Assembly (NCBI RefSeq): GCF_014203235.1
Contig: NZ_JACHIN010000002.1
Span: 427,245 to 491,244, forward strand
Origin: Nonomuraea endophytica
GTDB taxonomy: Bacteria > Actinomycetota > Actinomycetes > Streptosporangiales > Streptosporangiaceae
Reading direction: 5' to 3'
DNA length: 64,000 nt
Shown: positions 16,603 through 24,492 of the stretch, one piece after another
Position numbering within the stretch: the stretch's first letter is position 1
How the letters are laid out: every line of letters begins with the position of its first letter
Notes under the pieces: generated by a model
The model's input: only the letters and a program-made list of their open reading frames with translations
What the model was told of the DNA's origin: nothing
The model's database searches: none
Made by a program: the position numbers and the translations under genes

Positions 16603-17160
16603 TCACGGCGCGAGCTTCTTCACCTTGAAGGACAGGACGACCATCGCGACGCCGTAGATGATGGCGAAGACGCCGAGCAGCCAGGTCAGCGTGAGCATCC
16701 CGGTGGCCGGCCAGATGATGAGCAGGATGCCGAAGATCACCGAGAGCACGCCGCCCAGGATGAGCATCCACTCGTTGTCGATCTCCTTGCGGAGCGCGAT
16801 GCCGGCGACGATCTCGGCGATGCCGGTGAAGATCGCCCAGAAGGCGATGACGTAGAGCAGCGCGAGCGCGGTGATCCCCGGCCAGGCGAAGGCCACGATG
16901 CCGGCGAGGATGCCGATGATGCCGGAGATGATCAGCCAGGCCCTCGACTGCACGCTGTGGCCGAAGGCCGCGAAGAGCGAGAAGAGGCCGCTGACGATCG
17001 CGTAGGCGCCGAAGAAGATCACCAGGACGTACAGCGTGATCCCCGGCCAGACCAGCGCCAGGATGCCGAAGATGATGGCGCAGATGCCTCGGATGAGTAC
17101 GAGCCACCACGTGCGCGCGATTTGCTCCATGCCCCGATGCTTTCCAGAAAGATCACTCAT
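16603..17160 (-). CDS. HdeD-family (DUF308) membrane protein
   Basis: 185 residues with six hydrophobic segments, each about 20 residues and arranged as three pairs containing the repeated pattern GI(C/I)AI-G-LAL-WPGIT. This is the DUF308 repeat of HdeD proteins, known in enterobacteria for acid resistance at high cell density. The actinobacterial role is not established. I prefer ATG 17160 (MSDLSG); an internal ATG at 17130 (MEQIARTWW) is possible. It is the third gene of a run with hemolysin III and the oxidoreductase. Confidence 0.88.
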   Translation of the reverse strand: MSDLSGKHRGMEQIARTWWLVLIRGICAIIFGILALVWPGITLYVLVIFFGAYAIVSGLFSLFAAFGHSVQSRAWLIISGIIGILAGIVAFAWPGITALALLYVIAFWAIFTGIAEIVAGIALRKEIDNEWMLILGGVLSVIFGILLIIWPATGMLTLTWLLGVFAIIYGVAMVVLSFKVKKLAP

Positions 17161-17176
17161 GGAGACCCCGATGGGG

Positions 17177-17542
17177 TCAAATATCGGTGATCCGGATGGC
17201 AAGAGTTCCGGTGGCGCCCCTTCTGAGCCGGCTGCCCAGCAGGGTGATCCGCCCGATCAGGCCGTACTTGCGCCGCAGCAGGTCGCGCACCCGCTCCGAC
17301 TCCCCGGCCGGGAGGATCTCCGCCTTGCCGTCCACGGCCGGGCCGGTCACCTTGCCGCGCAGGTCGCACGGGGCGACGGTGACGCGCGGGTTGGCCCGGA
17401 CGCGCTTGACCTTCCAGGAGTCGGCGACCGTCCAGATCACGACCGCCTCGCCGTCGCGGGCGCACCAGACCGGGGTGGCCACCGGGGTGCCGTCGCGCTT
17501 GAAGGTGGTCACCGACACGTACCGCTCATCACCGAGGTTCAC
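17177..17542 (-). CDS. PPOX-class F420/FMN-dependent oxidoreductase
   Basis: 121 residues forming the split-barrel fold: RYVSVTTFKRDGTPVATPVWC, IWTVADSWKVKRVRANPRVTVAPCDLRG and ending ILPAGESERVRDLLRRKYG. These motifs match the actinobacterial subgroup that uses deazaflavin F420. The start is GTG 17542, whose last bases overlap the hemolysin III stop (GTGA), so the two are cotranslated. Substrate unknown. Confidence 0.88.
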   Translation of the reverse strand: MNLGDERYVSVTTFKRDGTPVATPVWCARDGEAVVIWTVADSWKVKRVRANPRVTVAPCDLRGKVTGPAVDGKAEILPAGESERVRDLLRRKYGLIGRITLLGSRLRRGATGTLAIRITDI

Positions 17543-18186
17543 ACGTGGGAGTACACCACGATCGACACGGCGATGTACTGCACCAGGTACGCGGCCAGCG
17601 TGAAGGCGTGGAAGACCTCGTGGAACCCGAACCACGCGGGTGACGGGTCCGGGCGGCGCAGGCCGTACACGATGGCTCCGGCGCTGTAGAAGACGCCGCC
17701 CACGGCCACCAGGATGACGGCGGCGATGCCCGCGCCCTCCAGCAGTTGAGGCATCACGAAGACGGCCGTCCAGCCGAGCGCGAGGTAGAGGACGGTGTAG
17801 AGCCAGCGCGGCGCCCCCATCCAGAAGACGCGGAACAGCACGCCCATCAGCGCGCCGCCCCAGATGACCGAGACGACCGCGATGCGGGCGACGCCGGACA
17901 TGGCCAGCAGGGCGAAGGGCGTGTAGGTGCCCGCGATGATCAGGTAGATGTTGGCGTGGTCGAACCGGCGCAGCACCTCGGCCAGCCTGGGGCCGAGCGT
18001 GCCGCGGTGATAGGTGGCCGAGATGCCGAAGAGCAGCCCCGAGGTGACGGCGTAGATCGCCGAGGCCAGCCGTGCCTGCAGCGTCGGGCCGAGTGCCACG
18101 AGCGCGAATCCCGCGACAAGCGTCACGGGCAGCGCCCCCGTGTGCAACCAGCCGCGCAGCCTGGGCTTCGCGAAGGTGGTCGTCAT
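17539..18186 (-). CDS. Hemolysin III / PAQR family membrane protein
   Basis: 215 residues with seven hydrophobic segments. The family's metal-site motifs are visible: SATYHR near 75, FDHANIYLIIAGTYTPF near 93 and GFHEVFHAFTLAA near the C-terminus, which supply the zinc-binding histidines. PAQR proteins are proposed zinc-dependent membrane hydrolases or receptors; the hemolysin name is historical. ATG 18186 directly follows a 12-bp palindrome, so the gene is probably repressed by a distant TetR-type regulator. Confidence 0.92.
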   Translation of the reverse strand: MTTTFAKPRLRGWLHTGALPVTLVAGFALVALGPTLQARLASAIYAVTSGLLFGISATYHRGTLGPRLAEVLRRFDHANIYLIIAGTYTPFALLAMSGVARIAVVSVIWGGALMGVLFRVFWMGAPRWLYTVLYLALGWTAVFVMPQLLEGAGIAAVILVAVGGVFYSAGAIVYGLRRPDPSPAWFGFHEVFHAFTLAAYLVQYIAVSIVVYSHV

Positions 18187-18192
18187 ATAACT

Positions 18193-18204
18193 TACGGTAC
18201 CGTA
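18193..18204. promoter_or_regulatory. 12-bp palindrome upstream of hemolysin III
   Basis: TACGGTACCGTA is a perfect palindrome only 6 bases before the hemolysin III ATG, in a 41-bp intergenic region. Symmetric sites of this length are typical of TetR-family repressors. No TetR gene is adjacent, so the regulator would act in trans. Confidence 0.6.
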
Positions 18205-18227
18205 GGTTAGGTACCCCTTAGCAACCC

Positions 18228-19766
18228 CTACAGCCCTTGCAGGAAGCGCACCGCGATGGGGACGGCGGCCGAGCGGCCCGAGCCGCCGTTGCGGACGAAC
18301 ACGCAGAAGGCCAGGTCGTCCTGGTAGCCGATGAACCAGCCGTGCTCGCTCCCCGTGTCCACCTCGGCGGTGCCGGTCTTGCCCGCCACGCCCTCGGGCA
18401 GGCCGGCGCCGGCGGCGGTGCCGTACTCGACCACGCCCCGCATCATCTCCCGCAGCCCCTCGGCCACGTCCGCGTCCAACTCGACGTCGAGCAGGGGCGG
18501 GCCGTCGAGGTCGGCCGCCTCGTCGGCGGGCAGCAGCCGGGGCGAGCGCCACACGCCGCTCTCGACCGCGGCGGCGACGGCGGCCATGCACAGCGGCGTG
18601 GCCTGCACGCTCGCCTGGCCGATGGCGGCCTCGCCGAGCCAGTCCAGGTTCAGCTTGTCCGGCTCGGGGATCCGGCCGCAGGCGCCGCCCGCGCCGGTGG
18701 GCACCTGCATGCCGCGAAAGCCCCAGGGGGCGGCGGCCTCGATCAGGTCGCCCGGCTCCATGCGGGTGGTGACCTCCTCGACGAAGGTGGTGTTGCAGGA
18801 GTGCGCGAACGCCTCGGTCAAGCTGATCGTGCCCCGGTCGGTGCCGCCGGCGTTCGTGAAGGACCTGAAGTTGGGGATCTGGTAGGTACCCGGGCAGTCG
18901 ACCTGCGACGATCCGGACAGCCCGGTCCCCATCAGCGCCGCGGCCACCACGGTCTTGAACGTCGAGCCGGGCGGGAAGTACGTGGTGAACGCCTTGCTGC
19001 CGCGCTCCAGCCGGTCGGCCACGCCGACGATCTCGCCGGTGCTCGACCGGATCGCCACGATGGCCGCGTCCGAGACGCCGTCCAGGGCCCGCGCGGCGGC
19101 GGCCTGCACGGCGCGCGAGAGCGTGGTCTTCTGCGCCTTGGGCTTGGACACCTTGCTGATCAGCGTCTGGGTGCTGTCGTCCGGCAGGATCGCCTGCAGC
19201 GCGGTGCCCTTCTTGTGCGGGTACGCGTCGGCCACCTTCTCCAGGTAGTACGCGGCGTAGTTGTTCTCAGGGAAGCGCTCTCCCTCACTGGTGACCAGCT
19301 CGACCGAGGGCGCCTGCACCGAGGCCAGCTCCAGGATGCCGTTGTCCTTGAGCAGCGGGTGCAGGGTCTCCGGGGACCAGAGGACGTGCCAGCCCTTCTC
19401 GCGTACGGCCAGCCTCAGCGTGCCCTGGAACTCCCACCAGCCGAGCTCGCGTAATTTCCGCCTCCCGGTGAACGGCACCTCGGCGCTCTGCTCGCCGGTC
19501 ATCGTGAGCGCGCCGGGGGTCAGCTCGATGGCGTCCACGCGCAGCGAAGTGGACAGGGTCAGGTGCCGTTCCATGAAATCGTCGGGCACCTGGAAGACGA
19601 GCCTGCTCATGGCCTGCACGTCGCCGCGGCGCCAGGCGGTGAAGTACGACGCGGCCGTCCGCTCCGGGCTTCCGTGCGTGCTGTTGGCCGCGAGGACCGC
19701 GAAGGCTCCCGCCCCCATCACCGCCAGAAGCGCAATAAGGAGGACAATCAGCCTTCGTCGTCGCAT
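18228..19766 (-). CDS. Class B penicillin-binding protein with NTF2-like N-terminal domain
   Basis: 512 residues from ATG 19766, seven bases after GGGAG. A signal anchor at about 6-27 is followed by an NTF2-like MecA_N-type domain (about 33-145, with AASYFTAWRRGDVQAM) and a dimerisation segment. The transpeptidase domain carries S268 in PPGSTFK, SCN at 323-325 and KTGT at 463-466, so it should cross-link peptidoglycan and bind beta-lactams. Domain order matches the low-affinity MecA-like class found as extra PBPs in actinomycetes. Codon 105 is TTA. It is divergent from the spermidine-synthase-like gene, with 29 bases between. Confidence 0.92.
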   Translation of the reverse strand: MRRRRLIVLLIALLAVMGAGAFAVLAANSTHGSPERTAASYFTAWRRGDVQAMSRLVFQVPDDFMERHLTLSTSLRVDAIELTPGALTMTGEQSAEVPFTGRRKLRELGWWEFQGTLRLAVREKGWHVLWSPETLHPLLKDNGILELASVQAPSVELVTSEGERFPENNYAAYYLEKVADAYPHKKGTALQAILPDDSTQTLISKVSKPKAQKTTLSRAVQAAAARALDGVSDAAIVAIRSSTGEIVGVADRLERGSKAFTTYFPPGSTFKTVVAAALMGTGLSGSSQVDCPGTYQIPNFRSFTNAGGTDRGTISLTEAFAHSCNTTFVEEVTTRMEPGDLIEAAAPWGFRGMQVPTGAGGACGRIPEPDKLNLDWLGEAAIGQASVQATPLCMAAVAAAVESGVWRSPRLLPADEAADLDGPPLLDVELDADVAEGLREMMRGVVEYGTAAGAGLPEGVAGKTGTAEVDTGSEHGWFIGYQDDLAFCVFVRNGGSGRSAAVPIAVRFLQGL

Positions 19767-19795
19767 ACCGTTTCTCCCAGGGAAGGGGACAGAAA

Positions 19796-20641
19796 GTGGC
19801 ACGTGGACAGCGGGAGCCGATGCCCGGCCGGTACCCGGTGACGTTCGGTGAAGTCGAGCTGCTCCGGGATCTGGACAGGCAGGACGGCTGGGTGCTGTCC
19901 AAGGATGGCGTACCTCAGTCATACATCGACCTACAAGACCCCACATTTCTGGAATTTGAATATGTGCGGCTGATGGCCGATGTGATCGACGTCATGGATG
20001 ACGGCCCGCTCAGCTGTCTGCACGTCGGCGGGGGTGCGTGCTCCATCCCCCGCTACGTCTCCGCCACCCGCCCCGGCTCCCGCCACATCGTCCTCGAGCC
20101 CGACGGCCTGCTGGTCAACCTCGTGCGCGAACAGCTCGACCTGCGCTCGGTCCCCAAGCTCAAGGTGATCGTCGCCGGCGGCAGGGAGGGCACCCAGAAG
20201 GTCTGGGACGACAGCGCCGACCTGGTCGTGCTCGACGCCTTCACCGCCGCCACGATGCCGGTCGAACTGGCCACCACCGAGTACCTGGCCGACCTGGCGC
20301 GCGTGCTGCGCCCCACCGGCACGCTGCTGATCAACATCGCGGACGGCAAGGGCCTGGCCTTCGCCCGCCGCCTGCTGGCCACCGTCACCGCCGCCTACGG
20401 CCACGTCGCGCTGCTGGCCGAGCCCGCCATCATGCGCGGGCGCCGCTTCGGCAACCTCATCGTCGCCGCCTCCCGCACCGCCCTGCCCGTCGACCTGCTC
20501 ACCCGCCGCGCGGCCGGCGGCCTCACCCAGGCCAGATGCGTGTACGGCGAGGCCCTCACGAACTTCGTCGCCGGCGCCGCCCCCATCCGCGACGGCGACC
20601 CGGTCCTCGCCCCGGTGCCGCCCCCGTCGGTCTTCGGATGA
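19796..20641 (+). CDS. Spermidine-synthase-like SAM-binding protein
   Basis: 281 residues from GTG 19796, with GGAAGGGGA upstream. The C-terminal two thirds form the Rossmann fold of spermine/spermidine synthases: LHVGGGACSIPRYVSATRPGS as the nucleoside loop, IVLEPDG as the acidic strand and LVVLDAF as the catalytic-aspartate position. The residues for polyamine binding are not obviously conserved. Actinobacterial members are often annotated as fused or orphan spermidine synthases and may act on other amines. Confidence 0.82.
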   Translation: MARGQREPMPGRYPVTFGEVELLRDLDRQDGWVLSKDGVPQSYIDLQDPTFLEFEYVRLMADVIDVMDDGPLSCLHVGGGACSIPRYVSATRPGSRHIVLEPDGLLVNLVREQLDLRSVPKLKVIVAGGREGTQKVWDDSADLVVLDAFTAATMPVELATTEYLADLARVLRPTGTLLINIADGKGLAFARRLLATVTAAYGHVALLAEPAIMRGRRFGNLIVAASRTALPVDLLTRRAAGGLTQARCVYGEALTNFVAGAAPIRDGDPVLAPVPPPSVFG

Positions 20642-20659
20642 GGCTCTTGGGATGAGGCC

Positions 20660-21340
20660 TCAGCCCTCCAGGTAGGCCAGCACCGCGGCCACCCGCCGGT
20701 TGACGTCGCCGGTGTTCTCCAGCCCGAGCTTGGAGAAGATCACGTTGACGTGCTTCTCCACCGACGACAGCGACAGGTGCATCGCCCGCCCGATCGCGGG
20801 GTTGGAGCGCCCCCGCGCCATCTCCCGCAGCACCTCGCGCTCCCGCTCGGTCAGCGAGCCGAGCGGCGAGCCGCCCCCGCCGCGCACCTCCCGCCGCGAC
20901 ATCAGCCCCTCGACCACCTTGGGGTCGATCACCGAGCCGCCCTCGGCCACCGCGGTGATCGCGCCGAGCAGCTCGTCGAGGTCGCCGACCCGGTCCTTCA
21001 GCAGGTAGGCGAAGCCCTCGGTGCCCTTCTTGAACAGCTCGAAGGCGTAGAGCGCGTCGCCGAACTGCGACAGCACCACCACCCCGACCCCGGGAAACGC
21101 CGACCGGACGGCGTGGGCCGCGTCGATGCCCTCGAATCCGGCCCGCCAGCCGCCGCCCGGCATCCTGATGTCGGTGACCACCACGTCGGGCGAGAACCTG
21201 CGGACCGCGTCGAGCAGCTCGTCGGCATTGCCCACCGCGGCCACCACCTCGACCCGCCCCGACGTCTCCAGCAGCCGCCTGGTGCCCTCGCGCACCAGGT
21301 AGTGGTCGTCGGCCACGACCATACGCAGCGGCTCAGCCAT
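20660..21340 (-). CDS. NarL/LuxR-family response regulator
   Basis: 226 residues. The receiver domain (1-125) has the acidic pair D11-D12, phospho-acceptor D57 in VVTDIRMP, and LKDRVGD at the end of the fold. The LuxR helix-turn-helix (about 160-220) reads LTEREREVLREMARGRSN and SSVEKHVNVIFSKLG. The start lies within the end of the sensor kinase gene (8-base overlap), so the pair is cotranslated. The target is not stated by the sequence; the divergent beta-lactamase-like gene with its palindromic promoter is the nearest candidate. Confidence 0.93.
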   Translation of the reverse strand: MAEPLRMVVADDHYLVREGTRRLLETSGRVEVVAAVGNADELLDAVRRFSPDVVVTDIRMPGGGWRAGFEGIDAAHAVRSAFPGVGVVVLSQFGDALYAFELFKKGTEGFAYLLKDRVGDLDELLGAITAVAEGGSVIDPKVVEGLMSRREVRGGGGSPLGSLTEREREVLREMARGRSNPAIGRAMHLSLSSVEKHVNVIFSKLGLENTGDVNRRVAAVLAYLEG

Positions 21341-23042
21341 GTGCCGGCACCCACGCGCTCACCGTGGTCCCCTCTCCGATCGTGCTCGACACCTCCAGGC
21401 CGCCGCCGAGCGCGCTCAGCCGGTCGGCCAGGGCGCCCAGGGCGGTGGCTGACGGCTCGAAGCCCCTGCCGTCGTCACGGACCGAGGCCCGCAGCCGGCC
21501 GTCGTGGTGCGACAGCCGTACCTCTATCTTTCCAGCGGCGGCGTGCTTGAGCGCGTTGGCCAGCGCCTCGCTGACGGTGAAGTAGAGGGCGCCTTCGATC
21601 TCGTCGGCGAAGCGGGCCGCGCGCAGGTCCGGGTCGGCCAGCACGGTCGTCGGCACCGGCAGGCGGGCGCAGCGCGACTCCACCGCCTCCACCAGGCCGC
21701 CCTGCGCCAGCACGGACGGATGGATGCCGGCGGCCAGCTCCCGCAGGTCGTCGAGGGTCTGGCGGGCCTGCTCGCGCAGCGGCGGCAGCATCTCGGGCGC
21801 GCCGCCGGATGCGCGGGCCAGCTCCAGCCCGGCGATGAGCGCGACGAGCTGCTGCTGCACGCCGTCGTGGATGTTGCGCTCCAGCCGCCGCCGCTCGGCC
21901 TCCTGGGCGTTGACCAGCCGCCCGGCCAGCGCGGCGCTGCGGATGGCCAGCCCGACCGGCACCGCGAAGGCGTGCAGCAGCCGCCGGTCCTCGGCGGTGA
22001 AGCGCCCCTGGTTCTTCTCCCCCACGGCCAGCTCCCCGAGCCCGCCGGCCACGCGCTCGCGCACGGTCGCCTCGCCCTGCCTCTCGCCCGCGGTGAAGCG
22101 CGGGCCGCCGGTGAGTGACACCTCCGCCCACCGCACGTCCAGCCCCTCCCGTACGGCCCGCGCCAGCCCGGCCAGCTGCTCCCCCGGCTCGGCGTCCTGG
22201 AGCTCCGGCGACAGCTCGGACAGCAGCTCGCTCACCGTGGGCCGCATGTCGAAGACGAGCGAGAGCCTGGAGCCCCGGATGCCGAGCCGGATGTCGAGCA
22301 GCCGGTGCCGCACCAGCGCGACGCCGATCGCCCCCGGCACCGCCGCCACCACGGTCATGGTCCCGATGCCCACGATCGCCAGGTGATCGGCGAGCAGGTA
22401 GAACAGCACCACCGCGAACCCGATGACACCGAGCGCGCTCCCGCAGATCATCCACAGGTACTGCGGCCGCTCCTGTGCCCCCGCCCGCCGCCACCGCACG
22501 ACCAGCCCGAAGAGCACGACGATCGCCATGGTGTACACGACCATCTGCGCCAGTCCGCTGACCATCGAGGCCACCAGGTCGGCCGGGCCGGTCATGACGG
22601 GCGGCCCCTGTTTGAACGGGTCCAGGGACGACTGGGTCGTCGCCACCGCGTGCAGGGCGATCGCCACCCCGGCGATCCAGGCGACCGGCCGCCACCGCCG
22701 CGAGGGCAGCCGGCCGTCGGGGAACAGCAGCGGCAGGAAGACCCACACCAGCCCGTAGAAGACCGCGAACGCGGCGGTGAACCCGTTGCCCAGAAAGTCC
22801 GCGCCCGCGTGCCGGGCCAGCGCGCTGCCCAGCGTGCCCACGCCGAGGCTGCAGGCGGTGGCCAGCAGCAGCCAGCCGTACGGGATCTCGGGGCGGCGCA
22901 GCGTGATCAGCCAGCCGAGCACGGGGGTGAGCAGGCCGATCAGCATGAAGAGCCACTGGTCGACCCCATTGCCGTCCATCATCGAGCCGATGATCAGGCT
23001 CACCCCGGACAGCACCGCCAGGGCGCTCGCGAACGCTCTCAT
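21333..23042 (-). CDS. Sensor histidine kinase (HisKA_3 type)
   Basis: 569 residues. About seven to eight hydrophobic segments occupy the first 245 residues and have no large outer loop, which suggests sensing within or at the membrane. A GAF-like region follows (about 285-375). The HisKA_3 domain has H392 in NIHDGVQQQL, and the ATPase domain ends with SVRDDGRGFEPS and STIGEGTTVSAWVP. This is the DesK/LiaS branch that often responds to membrane or envelope stress. It is paired with the overlapping LuxR-type response regulator. Confidence 0.92.
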   Translation of the reverse strand: MRAFASALAVLSGVSLIIGSMMDGNGVDQWLFMLIGLLTPVLGWLITLRRPEIPYGWLLLATACSLGVGTLGSALARHAGADFLGNGFTAAFAVFYGLVWVFLPLLFPDGRLPSRRWRPVAWIAGVAIALHAVATTQSSLDPFKQGPPVMTGPADLVASMVSGLAQMVVYTMAIVVLFGLVVRWRRAGAQERPQYLWMICGSALGVIGFAVVLFYLLADHLAIVGIGTMTVVAAVPGAIGVALVRHRLLDIRLGIRGSRLSLVFDMRPTVSELLSELSPELQDAEPGEQLAGLARAVREGLDVRWAEVSLTGGPRFTAGERQGEATVRERVAGGLGELAVGEKNQGRFTAEDRRLLHAFAVPVGLAIRSAALAGRLVNAQEAERRRLERNIHDGVQQQLVALIAGLELARASGGAPEMLPPLREQARQTLDDLRELAAGIHPSVLAQGGLVEAVESRCARLPVPTTVLADPDLRAARFADEIEGALYFTVSEALANALKHAAAGKIEVRLSHHDGRLRASVRDDGRGFEPSATALGALADRLSALGGGLEVSSTIGEGTTVSAWVPAHG

Positions 23043-23078
23043 GGGTATCCATCCTGCTCAGAGGCCATGCGTCACGTC

Positions 23079-23113
23079 TATGCGGTTGACCGCATACCGG
23101 TGTGCGGTCAACC
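23079..23113. promoter_or_regulatory. Overlapping palindromes between the sensor kinase and beta-lactamase-like genes
   Basis: TATGCGGT-TG-ACCGCATA (23079-23096) is a perfect inverted repeat. Its right half belongs to a second perfect repeat: GGTTGACCGCA (23084-23094) and TGCGGTCAACC (23103-23113), with an 8-base spacer TACCGGTG. Thus three GCGGT half-sites lie within 35 bases. The site is 37 bases from the kinase start and 38 from the secreted protein start, suitable for joint control. Confidence 0.6.
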
Positions 23114-23151
23114 CGGTGGGTACGGCGGGCCCGGGTCGCCAGAGTGGAGCC

Positions 23152-24492
23152 ATGATCCCTCGACTGACATCGAAGTCCCTGCTCGCCCTGGCCGTCGCCG
23201 CGACGCTGCTGGCCGGATCAGGCGTCGCGACCGCCGCCGGCGCCACGGCCGGCCCGTCGCCCTCACCCACGGGCTCGCCCGGCGTGGAGATCCCCGCGAC
23301 GCCCGCCGGGCAGCAGTTGCGCTGGGTGCTCGACGCCATCGGGCGCGCGCCGGTCCCGGAGAGCGAGATCAAGGAGCACATCGCCGACAGCTACCTCGCC
23401 GCGGTGCCGCCGGCCGAGGTCAACGCGTTCCTCCAGCAGCTGGCGGGGCTGACGCTGAACGCCGTGGACAGCTCCCGGCCGAAGCAGATCGAGGTCACGG
23501 CCACCCTGGCGGGCCACAAGCTCACGGTCACGCTGGGAGTCGACGACACCGGCAAGATCGATCTCCTGGGCGCCGAGCCGATCCTGCCCCTGCCTCCGGA
23601 GCCCAAGACCTGGAAGGAACTGGACGAGCGCCTCGCCAAGGTGGCGCCCCGGCACGCCTACCTGGCGGCGGAGATCAAGGGGAGCCGGATCCGCCCGATC
23701 CACGCGATCGGCCAGAACACCGACCGGCCGATCGGCTCCATGTTCAAGCTCTACATTCTCGGCGCGCTCGCCAAGCAGATCCGCCAGGGCAAGCTCTCCT
23801 GGAACACTCAGCTCACGATCACGCCGGAGCTGAAGAGCCTGCCCAGCGGCGAGTTGCAGGACCGTCCCAACGGCAGCAAGGTCAGCGTCCTGGAAGCGGC
23901 CACGCTGATGATCTCCATCAGCGACAACACCGGCACCGACATGCTCCTGCACAAGGTGGGCAAGAAGGCCGTCGAGAAGACCATGCGGGCCTGGGGCGCC
24001 CGGGACAAGAGGAACTTCCCGGTCCTCAGCACCCGGGAGATGTTCACGCTCAAGGGCGCCGACTATCCCAAGCACACCAAGGCCTACCTCGCGCTCGGCA
24101 CGGCGGCCAAGCGTGCCTACCTGCGTGACACGATCGGCAAGCTGCCGCTCACCTCGATCGTGCCGTGGCTGAAGCCGCCGCGCGAGCTCGACACCATCGA
24201 ATGGTTCGCCTCCCCCGCCGACATCGCCCGCGCCCACGCCGAGCTGCGCAAGTTCACCGACCCGAACGTCGGCCGGGTGATGTCCGTCAACCCCGGCAGC
24301 CTGGCGGAGGGCACCTGGTACAAGGGCGGCTCGGAGGTGGGCCTGCTGGCCCTCGGCCATTCCTACCGGGCGGCGAACGGGAAGGTCTACGCCATCACCA
24401 CGCTGGCGACCGACCCGTCCGCGCCGTTCCCGGCCACCGCGACGCCCGAGTTGGTGTCTCTGGCGCGGGGCGCGGTCAAGCTGGCGAAGTGA
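23152..24492 (+). CDS. Secreted serine beta-lactamase/PBP-fold hydrolase
   Basis: 446 residues from ATG 23152. A signal peptide (about 1-28, ending ATAAGA) leads to a Pro/Ser linker, an extra N-terminal domain (about 40-140) and a class A beta-lactamase-like domain. The three active-site boxes are present: S196-M-F-K199, S257-D-N259 and K391-G-G. The Glu of class A omega loops is not obvious, so it may be a DD-peptidase-like or non-lactamase enzyme. The extra domain resembles the NTF2-like domain of Cpe/LppW-type proteins. Its 3' end overlaps the convergent glycosidase gene by 17 bases. Confidence 0.88.
   Translation: MIPRLTSKSLLALAVAATLLAGSGVATAAGATAGPSPSPTGSPGVEIPATPAGQQLRWVLDAIGRAPVPESEIKEHIADSYLAAVPPAEVNAFLQQLAGLTLNAVDSSRPKQIEVTATLAGHKLTVTLGVDDTGKIDLLGAEPILPLPPEPKTWKELDERLAKVAPRHAYLAAEIKGSRIRPIHAIGQNTDRPIGSMFKLYILGALAKQIRQGKLSWNTQLTITPELKSLPSGELQDRPNGSKVSVLEAATLMISISDNTGTDMLLHKVGKKAVEKTMRAWGARDKRNFPVLSTREMFTLKGADYPKHTKAYLALGTAAKRAYLRDTIGKLPLTSIVPWLKPPRELDTIEWFASPADIARAHAELRKFTDPNVGRVMSVNPGSLAEGTWYKGGSEVGLLALGHSYRAANGKVYAITTLATDPSAPFPATATPELVSLARGAVKLAK

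Noticed and set aside
22305..24128. 607-codon plus-strand frame crossing the sensor kinase and beta-lactamase-like gene
   Set aside because: It overlaps two real genes in other frames and shows no domain or start signal.
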